Source: Micromussa lordhowensis
Taxonomy: Eukaryota; Cnidaria; Anthozoa; Scleractinia; Lobophylliidae
Assembly (NCBI GenBank): GCA_964020085.1
Contig: OZ026601.1
Location: 36,303,101-36,367,100, forward strand
Length of the DNA: 64,000 bases
Direction of reading: 5' to 3'
Part shown: positions 12,101 through 24,100 of the stretch, piece by piece
How positions within the stretch are numbered: position 1 is the stretch's first letter
Layout of the letters: the number at the start of each line of letters is the position of its first letter
Notes under the pieces: generated by a model
What the model saw: the letters and a program-made list of their open reading frames with translations, nothing else
What the model was told of the DNA's origin: nothing
The model's database searches: none
Program-made: the position numbers and the translations under genes

Positions 12101-15092
12101 CCCCGGTTCACAAAAATAATGCTCCGTCCTGTAACATTTCTGTTTTCAATGTATTCCAGGTTCCTGAGATAAACGGTTTTCTCACCGCTGGCCGGAAGAA
12201 GAACGGTGAAGTAGAGGACGAGCTGGATCGCTCATTAGAAGGAATGGATCACAGCGATGAACAGTTTGATAAAGGTAACAGATTCTGTCGTAGATTTTCT
12301 TTGAGGAAAGCGTCATGTATAGACTCTCGCATGACGTGACAGAAAAAATGTTATTTTGGTAGTTAGATAGCGCTTTAGTGGCCGTTGCCGTTGCCGTTGT
12401 GGAAAGGTGACCGTTGTAGAGAGGTGGCCGTTATTGGAACTTAAATCATCTCAGGGAGTTCTATTTCTTTACAGATGTGTCCCTAGAAAACGCAGACGCT
12501 TTATCTCCTGTCATGGTCCCGTTGGGGGCACCCTCCGGTATGCAGTCTGAGGACAAGAAAGAGGCTTTAGGAGAGTTGCTGAGAATGGCCCGCGAGGAGA
12601 CACCTGAGCTGTGGGAAGAGAACTTTAAAATACTGCTGTCTTTGATAATGAAGAACATTGGAGATGATGAGGTGATAGCATAATGCATGTTACATTTATA
12701 GAACTTAGCACGCTTTAGTCCTTCAGAAACTTTCTGTCGCGTGTTCAAAAAAGAAATGCTTACTACCATAGCATATTTATCTCCTTGTTGATGATTCTCT
12801 TTATTCTACTTACCTGTCTGTTTGACATTGTATTGATAATGCCAGGAGAGATTAAATATTGATTACTGTAGAGTGGAAAAGGTAGCGAGGAACAAGTAAA
12901 TCAAGTGACAGTGAGTTCCTCTGAACACGCATGGGCTCGAATCTCGCGTGTACCCTCTCAAACTAAAGCCCTGTTCTTTGCCCGTACATGTTTAACATTC
13001 CAGTGGCCGTGTTCTCAATTCAGCGGCATTAGGATGAATAAAGAACATTACTTGTACATGTTCATGTATTTCGTTATCAATTTTTATAGCCGACGGTCCG
13101 TTTGTTGTCACTCCGGGTCCTGAGGGATATGGTGCGAACCAAACCACATGCCTTCAACGAACGCAACGACAAAATGATTGAAATTGTTCTTAATGCTCAC
13201 AAGGATTCGCATAAAGAGGTAAAGAGTTCATTTCTGCGACTAGTACTTTTTCTCCGGCAGGCTCTGTGTTGAGTGCTTCAAGTTCACTTTGTGCTTCTTA
13301 CAAATCTATCCGTAGTTCATTCCTTTACTCTGTTTGTATCGTGATTTCTCTGCTAACACATTCCTGTCGCTATTTGTTGCAGGTTGCTCGGGTCGCCGAA
13401 GAGGCTGCCGGGACAATCGCCAAGAACCTTGCACCGGAAGTGTGTCTTCAAGCGCTTTCGCCAGTTCTCAGGGATGCGGAGTTTCCGGTCAATCTTGCTG
13501 CTCTGAAAATGACAATCAAGGTACAATGTAACCTGGTTAATAATTGTATCGCATGGATTGGTTTGTCCTCCGTCTATGTCTGGGGCTCATCATAACCGAG
13601 TTTTGCATTAACACGAGGCAATCGGCTCCACCTGCAAAATGAAAAGAAAACAAGTGACGTTTTATGCGACGTACATGACACTAAACCCGAGTACTGAAGA
13701 CAGCTTTCGTTTTCCTTCAGCACGCACTCACAGCTTGATAATCTTGTTTCGTCTGTAAGATGTGTATAGCCTGCGAACAGGCTCGCCGTTGAGTCACACG
13801 CGAGAGAAGAGCGAGGCGATCCTGCAGGGAGTAGAGCCCGCTCGAAGCCTATATATTGTTTAACGGTTTAATGAAGATTTTAAACGGGCTGTGCCACCCT
13901 ATGTCACACCTTGTCGTGCTCTTCTTAAGTATAATAACCATCTAAATTCTTCCAACGTTTTTCTTTGTAGGTTGTGGAAGATATTGACAGCGAGACAGTT
14001 GTAGAGAACCTGGGAGAGATTGTGCCTGGTTTAATTAGGGTAAATAACTGCTATACATTTAACAATTATTCCACGAGCGCGCGTTGGATATGAGTTGACT
14101 ATAGTCATCTCTTATCCAACAAGCGCGAGTGGAATATTTGTTTTTTAAAAATGACCCCAACATACAGAACAACGAAACTAAAACAAAAATAAAAACGCCC
14201 CCAAAATTACGCGTACACTTACCATGTTTTAATACATGTATGTGTTATTTGAATCCTTCTTTGTTCCTTTGTCCAAACAGTTTGTTTTTTCTTTTAGTGT
14301 TATGATCACGTGGAGAGCAGTGTCCGTAAAGCCAGCGTGTTTTGTCTTGTGGCGATTCACAGTGCAGTTGGTGAGGAGACTCTACTTCCACACCTGGCCG
14401 AACTGTCGGGAACAAAGGTTCGAAATTATCCTCGTTAGTTCATTGTTATCGCTTATGGATCAAGATAAAATGTGAAATTGTCCCGTGCGTGGGACAAGAT
14501 TTGAACCCATGGCCTGCCAGGTACCGGTATCTGGGAGGTCATGGGTTTGAATTCTGTCGGGAATTCAGTTGTTTTCTTTGTCACTCGCTCGTGACAAATG
14601 AGTATTTCATCTTTATAATGTGTTCACCGAGCCGAAAATTTGCCATCTTTCAATTATTCTGTGGCTAAATATACAAAGATTAGTCGAGTACTGTAATTCA
14701 AAAATGATTGTGGAGTGATCGAGCTAGCGAGCGGTTACGTGAATGAATGGTAGGAGAGGCGAACTCTTGGGGAAATGTTCCTTTCTAAGTTAATCGTAAA
14801 TTTGTAAAATCGGCACCATCTTCGCTGCTTCTGGCGACAAGTTCTTTTCACCAAGTTTGTTTTTCATCTGTGATCATTCCCTAGTTACTCTAGCGAACGG
14901 TTATCGAAGAGTCATCTAACAGTTAGCGTAACCTGTAATTTACATCATCTGCTTTGTGGACAATAAACTGAGTAATATCAAAATATATAAAGCAAGTTAT
15001 CTCAATTTTACACTTGTTTTCTTCAACAGATGAAATTGCTCAATCTCTATATCAAGAGGTCCCAGGCCGGCAACGGTGGGGGTCGTCCGTGA
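138..15092 (+). CDS. CLASP: CLASP (CLIP-associating protein), C-terminal half, 19 exons; 5' end outside window
   Basis: Microtubule plus-end rescue and stabilising protein of the CLASP/Orbit family. Exons: 138-307, 829-908, 1310-1462, 5680-5783, 6519-6582, 6909-7072, 7854-7932, 8506-8578, 9432-9499, 9589-9675, 10182-10238, 10832-11398, 12160-12274, 12475-12671, 13090-13218, 13383-13520, 13971-14039, 14298-14417, 15030-15092. The frame is continuous through all junctions, giving about 832 codons. The first exon encodes the Ser/Arg-rich linker (RTASQCSSRTSSRASSR). Exons 5680-10238 encode a TOG-like HEAT domain (DWLFVLLSRLL, FITDQTQTPNLK, ITWTTEPKSADVRK, LFELNTPEFSMML). Exon 10832-11398 is a long disordered linker with a T-K-I-P motif. 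Exons 12475-15092 form the C-terminal HEAT domain (NLAALKMTIK, SVRKASVFCLVAIHSAVG, MKLLNLYIKRSQ) ending in GGGRP. The order follows vertebrate CLASP1/2. Family assignment is secure; upstream TOG domains are not in view. Confidence 0.95.
1463..5679 (+). other. Large CLASP intron (4.2 kb)
   Basis: Intron between the acidic-serine exon (1310-1462) and the first TOG-domain exon. It holds a foldback element near 4869-5022. Open frames occur on both strands around 2690-3950 but show no recognisable domain. I see no supported coding exon. An alternative internal promoter is possible but unproven. Confidence 0.5.
4869..5022. mobile_element. Foldback (MITE-like) element
   Basis: Imperfect inverted repeat. 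The left arm begins GACTACGAGGGGTC and the right arm ends GACTGCTCGTGGTC. Both arms carry a CTTTCGCTTAGT / ACTAAGCGAAG block and a GAAAGAAAAYCGCG block around an A/T-rich centre. It has no coding capacity and is typical of short non-autonomous DNA elements. Confidence 0.7.
6022..6200. mobile_element. Foldback element, near-palindromic
   Basis: The two arms (AAATAAAGAAGCC... and ...GGCTTCTTTATTT) are near-perfect reverse complements around a centre near 6113. This makes mirrored open frames on the two strands that read almost the same protein, which are artefacts of the palindrome. The flanking sequence near 5928 (GCGCTCTGATTGGTCAA) resembles one near 59790, suggesting a repeat family. Confidence 0.75.
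6286..6430. mobile_element. Short foldback element in CLASP intron
   Basis: Inverted repeat with arms of about 35 bp. The left arm reads TATTGGACTGGAACTAGC and the right arm GCTAGTTCCAGTCCAATA, separated by about 80 bp. It lies just upstream of the exon at 6519. Confidence 0.75.
7125..7432 (+). mobile_element. tRNA-derived SINE
   Basis: The 5' part is tRNA-like, with an A-box-like GGTGCTGGTTATTGCGC and a B-box GGTTCGAGCCC near 7193. The body (ATTTTACTCTCACAGTACCT, GTGATGGACTAGCAACC) has the layout of a tRNA-derived SINE, ending in a simple TTTACTTACC tail. It lies in a CLASP intron in the same orientation as the gene. Confidence 0.75.
8931..9342. mobile_element. Long inverted-repeat element in CLASP intron
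   Basis: Two arms of about 205 bp run from CATTGCCTAGTTTC to GAAACCAGGCAATG, meeting near 9137 around GGACGCTGTCCGACACGGCGTCC. Arm identity is very high. It would form a hairpin in the CLASP pre-mRNA, 90 nt upstream of the 68-nt exon at 9432. No coding capacity. Confidence 0.85.
10545..10742 (+). mobile_element. tRNA-derived SINE, family shared with 50143-50415
   Basis: The tRNA-like head GGTGAGAGCGCTCGCCTCCC has a degenerate B-box (GGTTCGTTTCG). The body includes GTGGGTTGAGTTTGTTGTTG and TTTTCTCCGGTTTTCCTCC, followed by AAACCAACAT. The same blocks in the same order recur in the copy at 50143-50415. Confidence 0.8.
14068..14140. repeat. Short inverted repeat
   Basis: Arms TATTCCACGAGCGCGCGTTG and CAACAAGCGCGAGTGGAATA pair around a TATGAGTTGACTATAGTCAT centre. 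It lies in the CLASP intron upstream of the penultimate exon and looks like a small foldback element. Confidence 0.65.
14480..14570. repeat. tRNA-like inverted fragment
   Basis: Two B-box-like stretches face each other (TTTGAACCCATGGCC and GGTCATGGGTTTGAATTC). The result is a small palindrome of two tRNA-like fragments. It has no full cloverleaf and is unlikely to be a functional tRNA. Confidence 0.45.
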
Positions 15093-16010
15093 GAGTCTTG
15101 TGAGGAGTATGAAGATATTCACTTACAGTCTCTGTTGAGAGATGAAGAGTTATCCTAAAGACCTGCCCAGTCAAATTGACAATCGCTAATCACGGTGTTT
15201 CTGTGCGTGACAAAGGTCGTACCAGTCACAGAAGCATCGCTTAATCTCCGCGGTTCAAGATTGCACTTGGTCCCTGCCCAAAATGCGGTTCTTTAGTTGA
15301 GGATAATGTTTCAGTAAAACCGTGGATCCGCCCGAACGTTAAGATACTGTGAAGTCTGCCGAGTCAATTGCCGATTTCTAAAGACGTTTTGCAGCCTGTC
15401 AGTACGTGTTAATCACGGTCCAGGCTCTCTGAAAAGTTCACCATTGCTGTTAACAGGAGTTTTCATTACTGTTATTGTTAACTCGTCCCGTACGCCGATC
15501 AACACAAGGACTTGGCGATTGCATACAAGGAGAGAGTTATTTGTCCAGAAGCAACTGAGTTAGATAAGGGCCTACAAAGGAAAAATCAAGATTAGAATTG
15601 TAAACTGTTATTAAACAAAGCCCAATGTCTTTCGACCGAGATCTTTTAATTTGCCAGCATTTTATCATGTTAACTTTGTACATTTTTATTGTTTTCATTT
15701 TGTATTATGAATTTGTTTTCTTGTTGTTTCTGATGTACAGAGACAAAACTAATATTTGATATTGCTACTAAGCGTTGAAAGTGGACGCGATGTTCATCTT
15801 AAAAGGCACTTCATCGTTACAAATATTTGCGTGACTTACTTTTTTTTAGAAAATTGGCGTGACGTAAAGCCTTGAGTGTCACGCAACCCTGCATCGGATC
15901 TAGGCAAAGGACTTATTTGAGCCCGCTGTATGTCTGATTTTGCTTGTGAGAGAGGGAATAATATATTTATTTTTAAAATAGACTTTCTTTGGGCGCAATA
16001 AAATATCGTA
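15093..16010 (+). other. CLASP 3' UTR with polyadenylation signal
   Basis: Non-coding sequence after the CLASP stop codon (TGA at 15090-15092). A canonical AATAAA lies at 15997-16002. I infer the transcript ends shortly after this; other sites cannot be excluded. Confidence 0.55.
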
Positions 16011-16669
16011 TAGTTTTATGTGTGAACTAATGACCTAAACCGTATGTACATTGTAACGATCTTTATAAAGATGAGTAATTCCGAGCCAGAAACAGCAAAA
16101 GCATTAAAAATCTTGCGTAGTAAAACAAATATCTGTATTCTTGTTCTGAATTCCCTTCCTCTTTAGTGTACTCCGTCATCTTCTACCATCTTTATCTTCG
16201 GAGACAGGAGTCTACAATATCAAACAGATTTTCCGAACAATCATCCATAAAATCCTTTGAGTTCTTCCGTCCCACCATCACCAATTCAACAGGTTATCGC
16301 ACTAGCCCGCTCTGACAATGCTTCCCCTCTAATCGCCTTAGGAACGTGTATGTAAATGGGCTCCTGATCAGGCATTGACACCGTGCGGTTTATCAATAGA
16401 ATAGAAGCAACAAACACCCCCGGGCATACCCCGAGCGTTTGACTAGTTGATGCTCAGGGGTCTGTGGTTGATATTGGGTCAACCTTGTTCCCAGGCTCTC
16501 TCTCATATGACTCGGCGCATTTGACACCATATGGGAGGAGTAGGGGGATTTCAAAAGTTGACTCGTATTCGTGGTGAACCCGAGAAGACAGCACCGTTCT
16601 TTTGTGTGTCGCGTTTGGGGTTCGCATTGAGGGTCTCGAGGAAACAAAACTCCCTGTTCCTCTTGGGGA

Positions 16670-17990
16670 CAGTCATAAGTAGGACCTGGCCACACTGACA
16701 CTAATGTGTTTTGAGAAGCATCCGTTTTCACCTCAACCAGAACGAAACAAAATAGTTTCGTCCACACTAATGCGTTCTCATTCGAAAACGCATACTATTT
16801 GACGGAAATTTGCCCTCTCCTCGAAAACTGTCCTCGCTAGATGCCTTGTTTGACTTCGCAAAATACCAATACTGGTCCATTGGTAATCGACGAAACAAGG
16901 TTCACCAACTAGTTACATAGTTTTTGTTCTGTCTAGTAGCTTCTAGTCCAAATGCATGGAACTAGTGATAAGTAACGCGCAAATGTACCGCTTAAGTACA
17001 ACCACAATAGAAACAAGCTGCTCTGAAATGACAAGCATGCCCGGTAATTGCCTTTCGGATAATGATGCTGGGTATATTTATTCCTGTCTGTTTTTTTGCT
17101 TTCTCAACCCTGTAAACACAAAGATAACTTCAAGGAGAGACGAATTTAAGGTTTTGATTTCTATGAGCGACTAACCCAGAGAAGAGCGAACAGCTGCTGC
17201 GGACGTCAGCTTGGCTCAGGGTGAGGAAGTCAGGTCATAAGCAAATACAATTGTTTGAATTTAATGGAGTTCGTTCACTGTGTATTTGGTGCTTAGTGTC
17301 AATGTTCTGGATTTTCTTGGTGCTTTAAAAAATATGTTAACCAACAATTAATTGTCGCGACAAAAAAAACATGATCAACCAACAACGTGGAATAAAATGA
17401 GATTGTTTTGTTGTATATAGTGTTCGTGATACTGCAAAATGGCGGGAAATAGTAGGAAAAGCAAATCGTCACCTAACAGGATAAGGGGACAAATTTCTCG
17501 TGTCTTCTGTAAGCTAGCATTTGCTTTATCGAACAAAATAATTTTCGAAGGCAGAGCGCTAACTGAAATAGTTGGTGAACCTTGATTCGTGGATTGCCAA
17601 TCGACCGGTATTGGTATTTTGCGAAACAAGGTGTCCAGCGAGACAGTGTTTAAAGAGAGGGAATAATTCTTAGTGCAATAGTGAACTCTTGCATGAATAA
17701 TAAATAACTTTTCGTTTCGTTTCGTTTCATTTCGTTTCGCTGAATACCGTAAGCCCTTTTTGACGCGTTTTTGCCTATCGTCCACACTAAAGCGCTGATG
17801 GAAGGGACAGTATATTTTTTCGTCACCGTTTTCAAAACCCTCCATTTTCACCTGTCCACACTAGAGAGGGAGCGTTTTCAAAATTAGGCGTTTTGAAAAG
17901 GCGCCACCTTTGAAACCGTTTTCGGAAGTCTCCGTTAACATCAGTGTTTTAATTTCGGGCGTTTTAGTGTCGACGATAGGCGAAACCAGG
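16670..17990. mobile_element. Inverted-repeat DNA element between CLASP and eEF1B
   Basis: Segments near 16833-16930 and 17565-17645 are reverse complements (CACCTTGTTTCGCAAAATAC-type block and GGTTCACCAACTA). Outer blocks with CCACACTA and CGTTTTCA motifs occur on both sides. A second, shorter foldback (about 17765-17985; GCCTATCGTCCACACTAAA and GTCGACGATAGGC) sits at the right end. No intact transposase frame is seen. The remaining intergenic sequence to 18131 shows nothing else. Confidence 0.5.
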
Positions 17991-18073
17991 CGAAAACGCA
18001 TTACAAATTATGTGGTTTGAAGACTGGGCACTAGCCCGGACAGTGATAAAAATGCATGCTGGGATATCTTATT

Positions 18074-18083
18074 CCTCTTTCGC
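18074..18083 (+). promoter_or_regulatory. Candidate 5' TOP tract of eEF1B
   Basis: A C-initiated pyrimidine run (CCTCTTTC, then GC) lies 58 nt upstream of the eEF1B start codon. eEF1B transcripts in vertebrates are 5' TOP mRNAs under mTOR control. I infer that transcription could start here; there is no TATA box close by. Confidence 0.35.
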
Positions 18084-18131
18084 TGGCAGACTTGTTCGGA
18101 CGAACGAAAATTTTAGCACCGAATTAAAAGG

Positions 18132-21100
18132 ATGGGATTTGGCGATCTGAAATCAAGATCAGGCTTGGAAGCCTTGAATAAATATCTTGAAGATAAGAGC
18201 TACATCGAAGGGTATGTTGATTTACTTTGGCCCTTGTTGCCTTATAACGTGTATCAGAAGGAAAAATCTCTACTCCACGTGCACGAAAAATATAGGAAAT
18301 CAGCAGTTTAGAAGAAAACACGCTTCGCCAAGTAATATTTGGGATAAAAAGCATCGATTTGCTTCATAGAAAATCAAGACTGTTAGGCGAAAGATTACTA
18401 TGGAACAAATCACCGGGTTTAATAAAATCGGGATAAAATATGAAATTCATTTTGTAACTCTCTAGCTCATTTGCTTGAATTTGAGCTTGAAAGTTTAACC
18501 CTAAATACATAAATTCTTTATCTGCTTTTATTAATTACTTTGTATAAGCCAAACATTTCAAGTTTTTGTGTTATTTGGTGGATATTGTGTTTTTCCATGG
18601 TTGATATTGTTTAGGCTGTGTACAAAATCGTACATTGACATACATGTAGACATGATTTTTTTCTTGGACAATTCTGTCCAAGGGGGAAAGGTGTAATGAG
18701 GTTGACCCTATGTAAAGCATGAACCCATGAGACAAGGTCAGACGACAACACCGGAACCACGTGCCCTACTCTTTGTGATAAGTGTGTGGGTTCTTTAACA
18801 TCCCCTGCTACCATGTAACACTGAAAATACAGGAGATGTAGCCTCCCACACAGACGCTCTTAGGGGCCCGTCACACGTTCCTTCCCCACAAATGTCTGCT
18901 CAGCGGACCGGTCACTTCCGTATGCTGGCGGTTAGCCAATCATAGCTTCTCTGCCTATCCGTGGAAAGCTGGACTTTGACCACGCGACAACATGGCGGAC
19001 CTCCGCGTGGCTTTGCAACAAGTGTGCCAAAAATTCGGTATTATAGAGTTGTAAAATGAGGTTGACTAGCCCAGGCAACTCGTGACATTTGTACATTTGC
19101 CATTCTCTGTTTGGTCTCTCAGCCTTTTTGTTGCTTCATTCATGTTTATGAAGGGCACTTCATGATGTGTTATAAAGAGGAATGTTTAGTAGAGCTGAGC
19201 CATTAGACTGTGCTATGGCAAATTTTAGACTCAGGTCACAGGTATGCATGGTTTATGCTGTTATCGGCATGTCACTTGGCTGAGTTTTAACACCTGTAAT
19301 TTTCCATGTGTTTATTCATTGTTTAGGCTCATTTCTAATGCAAGATATGTCTCCAAATTTGCTTTTGAGGGACAAAATATGAAATTTACCATGAATATGT
19401 TGCTTACTTGCATCATATATTGTGACGCCGAGCCCGGCTGCTTGATAAAACTGCATGCAATTGCAAGTACAGTATATAGATTCTTATCATGGACATCGTA
19501 TTTTTCCTCATACATTTTTCTTCGGAGGTGCTGTAGCTTTACTTTGGGAAAACTATACATTTGTCTAGCGACATTCTTATGTTTCTTGCATATATCTGAT
19601 TGAGCTTATGTTTCTCAAGCTCAATGTATAGGTTTATTCCTCCTTTTGTATGTTCAGACACCACATGATTCAAATGTAGCTGTTTATGTGCAACTTTGTT
19701 GACTGTGTTGCATGTTGTATATGCCATTGTTCTGCTTACTTCAGGCAAGACCATGGTTTTGGAATGTCCACAGCACTTTTACCGAACACTCTTACTTTGT
19801 CTTTGTTCAAATGACATGCACATAGGAAACAAATCACTCTGAATAATTTTTTGAGAGTTTCTTCCATAGAAATGGAACATCATTGAAATATCATGAATAA
19901 GATGAATAATTATTGTGAATCATTCGTGGAAAAATACTGGCGGGTGATGATTTCTATTCTTACACAGCTTTTTATTGGCTATCTGTTTCACAATAGACGG
20001 ACACTGATTGGTTCTTTCAAAACAAAGGCTAACCGCCAGCGAACGGAAATGACTGGTACATTTAGCAGACATTCGTGGGGAAGGAACATGTGACGAGCCC
20101 CTAAGAGCGTCTGCATGGGAGGCTACAAGAGATGGGGCCTACAGTTATAGTCCTTATCTGAGAAGACTTGAATGTCTAACCATTTGCAGATGTAGTTACA
20201 AAGGCAGCACATAATAATATTAATAATAATTATTATTTTTATTATTATTATTACTTTAAGACCCTGAGTGTTGGTCCGGTCTGTGGCTCTAACCCTAAAC
20301 CTCCTGCATAGCAGTCGGGTGTTCTACCAACTGAGCTAACCAGGCAGTGGTTAAAAAATAGTGAACACAGGAGTGTTCATTATTGTGAAGTATTCAGGTG
20401 GAGTTCAGTTGACAGATATTACACTGTGACTACAACTCAAATTTTCAGAAGACATTTTCTCCAAAGGTTTCTTGTTATTGGTAACTGCTGTTAGTAACAA
20501 CTATGCAGGATTCTGCAATGATGTCATAAGCCTGGGTTTCATTTTCAATATGAGCATAAAACTTTTAAGCATGATCGCAACAACAGGTTTTGTTTAACAT
20601 TTTATTAAAAAAATAAATTGCATATTGTTGCTTTTTTCACCGCATTTTGTGAAATTTCATGTTTTTAGATGGCCAAAACAATGGTGAAAAAACAACAGTT
20701 TGCAATTTTCTTTTTGATTTCCATATCACGATCTCATGTAGATTACATCAAGCAATTATACGAATATCTGTCATGTACACTTTAAACAAAGAGTGATGCA
20801 AATAGAACCTTGTGTTTGTGTTTGTGCAGAGGCTTCCACTTCCATCACTTGTGAAACCCAGGCTTTACATTGTCATAGAACACTCAGTAACACATCAGTT
20901 TAGTGTTGGATCATAGTGATCAAATTGATTTCCTGTAGTATTGAATTATCAGAGTGTTTTGTTTTGTTGCCAGCTATGTGCCTTCCCAAGGTGACACAGT
21001 AGTGTTTGAAGCACTTTCTGGATGTCCATCTGACGATCTGCCACATGTCCTTCGCTGGTATAACCACATAGCATCATTCAGCGCTGATAAAGCCACATTT

Positions 21101-24100
21101 CCTGGCAGCAAAAAAGATCTTGATAGCTATGGTGCTGGACCAGTAACCAATGGCACCAAAAAAGATGATGACGATGACTTTGATCTCTTTGGGTCAGATT
21201 CTGAAGAGGTAATTGTCAAGATCAGTTGATAGCTGGGCATTTAAAACAGTACTGTTTTATTCCTAGTGTATTGAAATCTGGTGTGATATCTCTCTCTTTC
21301 AGCACCCGAGCTGCCCTTTTGTTTGGAGAAAGCATTGAAAACTACAGTCAATTTTACAATTTTCTCTCCGTTCAACAATTCATGTAAAAATACATTTATC
21401 GTGGTGTTCTAGTCACTAGATGCATTTCAGTTTTAGCAACAATAACTAAAGTCATGATTTTAGCACACGCCTGGAAACCATCCACAAGAGGATTTAATAT
21501 TCTGAGCTTGAATTAATTACAGGATGATGAAGAGGCTGAGAAACTTAAGCAACAGAGATTACAGCAATATGCTGCAAAGAAAGCTAACAGTAAGTACCTT
21601 ATAATGAGAATTTTAATTTATGTTAACTGTTAAATACTGTACTTGTTGTGTTTTCTATAAGATAACAAGGTTTTCTCAAATGTGAAATATTCTGTTCCCC
21701 AAGAGTTTAAATTCGATGGAGAAGTGCATCCCACAAGTTTAACTGTCACAAAACCCAGTACGAGCTGAATTTCGACACAATGGACATTTTGGGATTATCA
21801 GTCATTCTTTAATTGTCACCCTTGCCTGGGAAGTGGAGGAGCTCCCGTGTGAAAAGGGGCTGGGTGTAAAGTTAGGACTTTGGTCTTGTTTAATCAAGTG
21901 TTTAGGACAGAACACAAATATTTTGGCTTTCAAGTTATCTTAAGGGTTGGATGCAAAGAATGTTAAAAATATCATAACATTATGTTGCTCAGATGGTTTA
22001 GATCAATCTGGGGTGAAGTCTTAAAATTCCAAGTTACCGTTATTTGTCTCCCTACTGGTTTTGTGTGTCAGTTTAAAGTGCCTATATCACCAAAAATTTT
22101 ATTTTCCCATCTGATTCTATGTTTCATGCAATGAACTTCTGCGAAAAAATTTTTCGATTTGGATAAAAAGCGATCTTTTAATGAAGTTTTAAAAACCTGA
22201 AAATCCTATTTTCTTGCGATCGACCCGTGCCGCTGATCACAGCATCGACATGCTCAGAATTGTGACGTAGATTCAGGAGGTGTGAGTTCAGGCTTGACTT
22301 ATCCCACTTGTTTTACCTCTGTAAATTTAGCTTCGTAGTCCATGCAAAATGCTCCTTTCCAGCATTTTGTATGAGCTACTAACTTACATTTACATAGGTA
22401 AAACAAGCGAGATGAGTCAAGCCTAAAGTCGCGTGTTCCTTAATCTACGTCACAACTCATTCAAAACGAAGGGAAGACTGGTGCGAATGGTGGACCAAAA
22501 TGGCGGCAAATTTGAACGATTTTAAAACTTCTAAAAAAGATTGCATTTTATCCAAATCGAATTTTTCTTTCGCAGAAGTTCATAGGGTGATATATAGAAT
22601 CAGATAAGAAAATAAAAAAATTTGACGATATGGGCACTTTAAAGGTGGTTTATTTTGGGGTCAAATAAAGCTTGAACCATGCCCAGATTGGTCATCCCCA
22701 CCACTTTAACATGAGGGTTCTCTCCTCAGGTGCATGAAAATGTTTTCACTGAGAAAGGAATTTGAAAATGTAAAAAAGTTGTTTTATTCATGTTGCTCCA
22801 GGGGAGATCTGGAATCTGCTTCTGGGGTCCTATGAAATAAGAATCTCGCTGAAATTGTGTAGTAATTGGAATATCCAAATGACTAATTTAATAACATATT
22901 TTTCTGTGCTATTTAGAAAAGACAGTTATAGCCAAATCTAGTCTTCTTCTCGATGTAAAGCCCTGGGACGATGAGACAGGTATATATATCAGAAACATTA
23001 TCACCATCATCTATCCTCGTTGTCTCTTTGCGTTCTTAAGATGCATAAGGCAATGGAGGTGCAGTAGTGTGCTTTGGTTCAAGCAGTCCGGGTTCAAACC
23101 CCCTTCAGGGTCATTGTGCTGTGCTCTTGGGCAAGGCCACTTGGCTCGATGCAGAAGTTACTATTTATTAAATATAGAAATATTATGGATAGTCTTCCCA
23201 CAAGGTTAGGTCACACTGAGCCAGTGACCAAATGTGACTTTTAATTAGTATCTGTGGATGAAAACATAATGTGCGACTTTCTACAAATGAAAAGCTATTG
23301 ACCATTTTGGTTTTGATGTGTCAAAAATGAAACATATGATTTTTGTCTCGGTATTTTGACCTTGGCAATATTAAATCTACAGTGTAGGGAGTTCTTAAGT
23401 AGTTCCCAGTCGCAAATCCAAAAAGAGCAAGACATAAAGACAGAGTTTGAGTTAACAGTGAATCATTTTCTATGTGTGATTCTTCATTATGGCTTGTTAC
23501 TGTCTGATATGTACCATACGCCGGTATGTACCAGTTTGTGTGTACACTGGCACATTGCAGTGATTATCGTTTTTTAACACTGTGGAATGAGTGGTTGGAC
23601 TGACTGTTTTTGAACTCAAGTTCTGTGTTCCTGAACACTTATGTCCAGAAATGCAGGCAGTGGCGAAAATGGCAGATTTGACGAAATTTCGGCAGTTAAC
23701 TTGACGATTTTTATGCAAATTACATGAGTAGAGATGGGTTTAACGTGTTGGCGAATTTGGCGATTTTGGCGATTTTTATGCAAATTACATCGCCAGAGAT
23801 GGGTTTAACGTGTTGGCGAATTTGGCGATTTTGGCGATTTTTATGCAAATTACATCGCCAGAGATGGGTTTTATGCAAATTACATCGCCAGAGATGGGTT
23901 TAACGTGTTGGCGAATTTGGCGATTTTGGCGATTTTTATGCAAATTACATCGCCAGAGATGGGTTTAACGTGTTGGCGAATTTGGCGATTTTGGCGATTT
24001 TTATGCTAATTACATCCCCAGAGATGGATCTAACGTGTTGGCGAATTTGGCGAATTTGGCGATTTTTATGCAAATTACAACACCAGAGATAAGTCCTATA

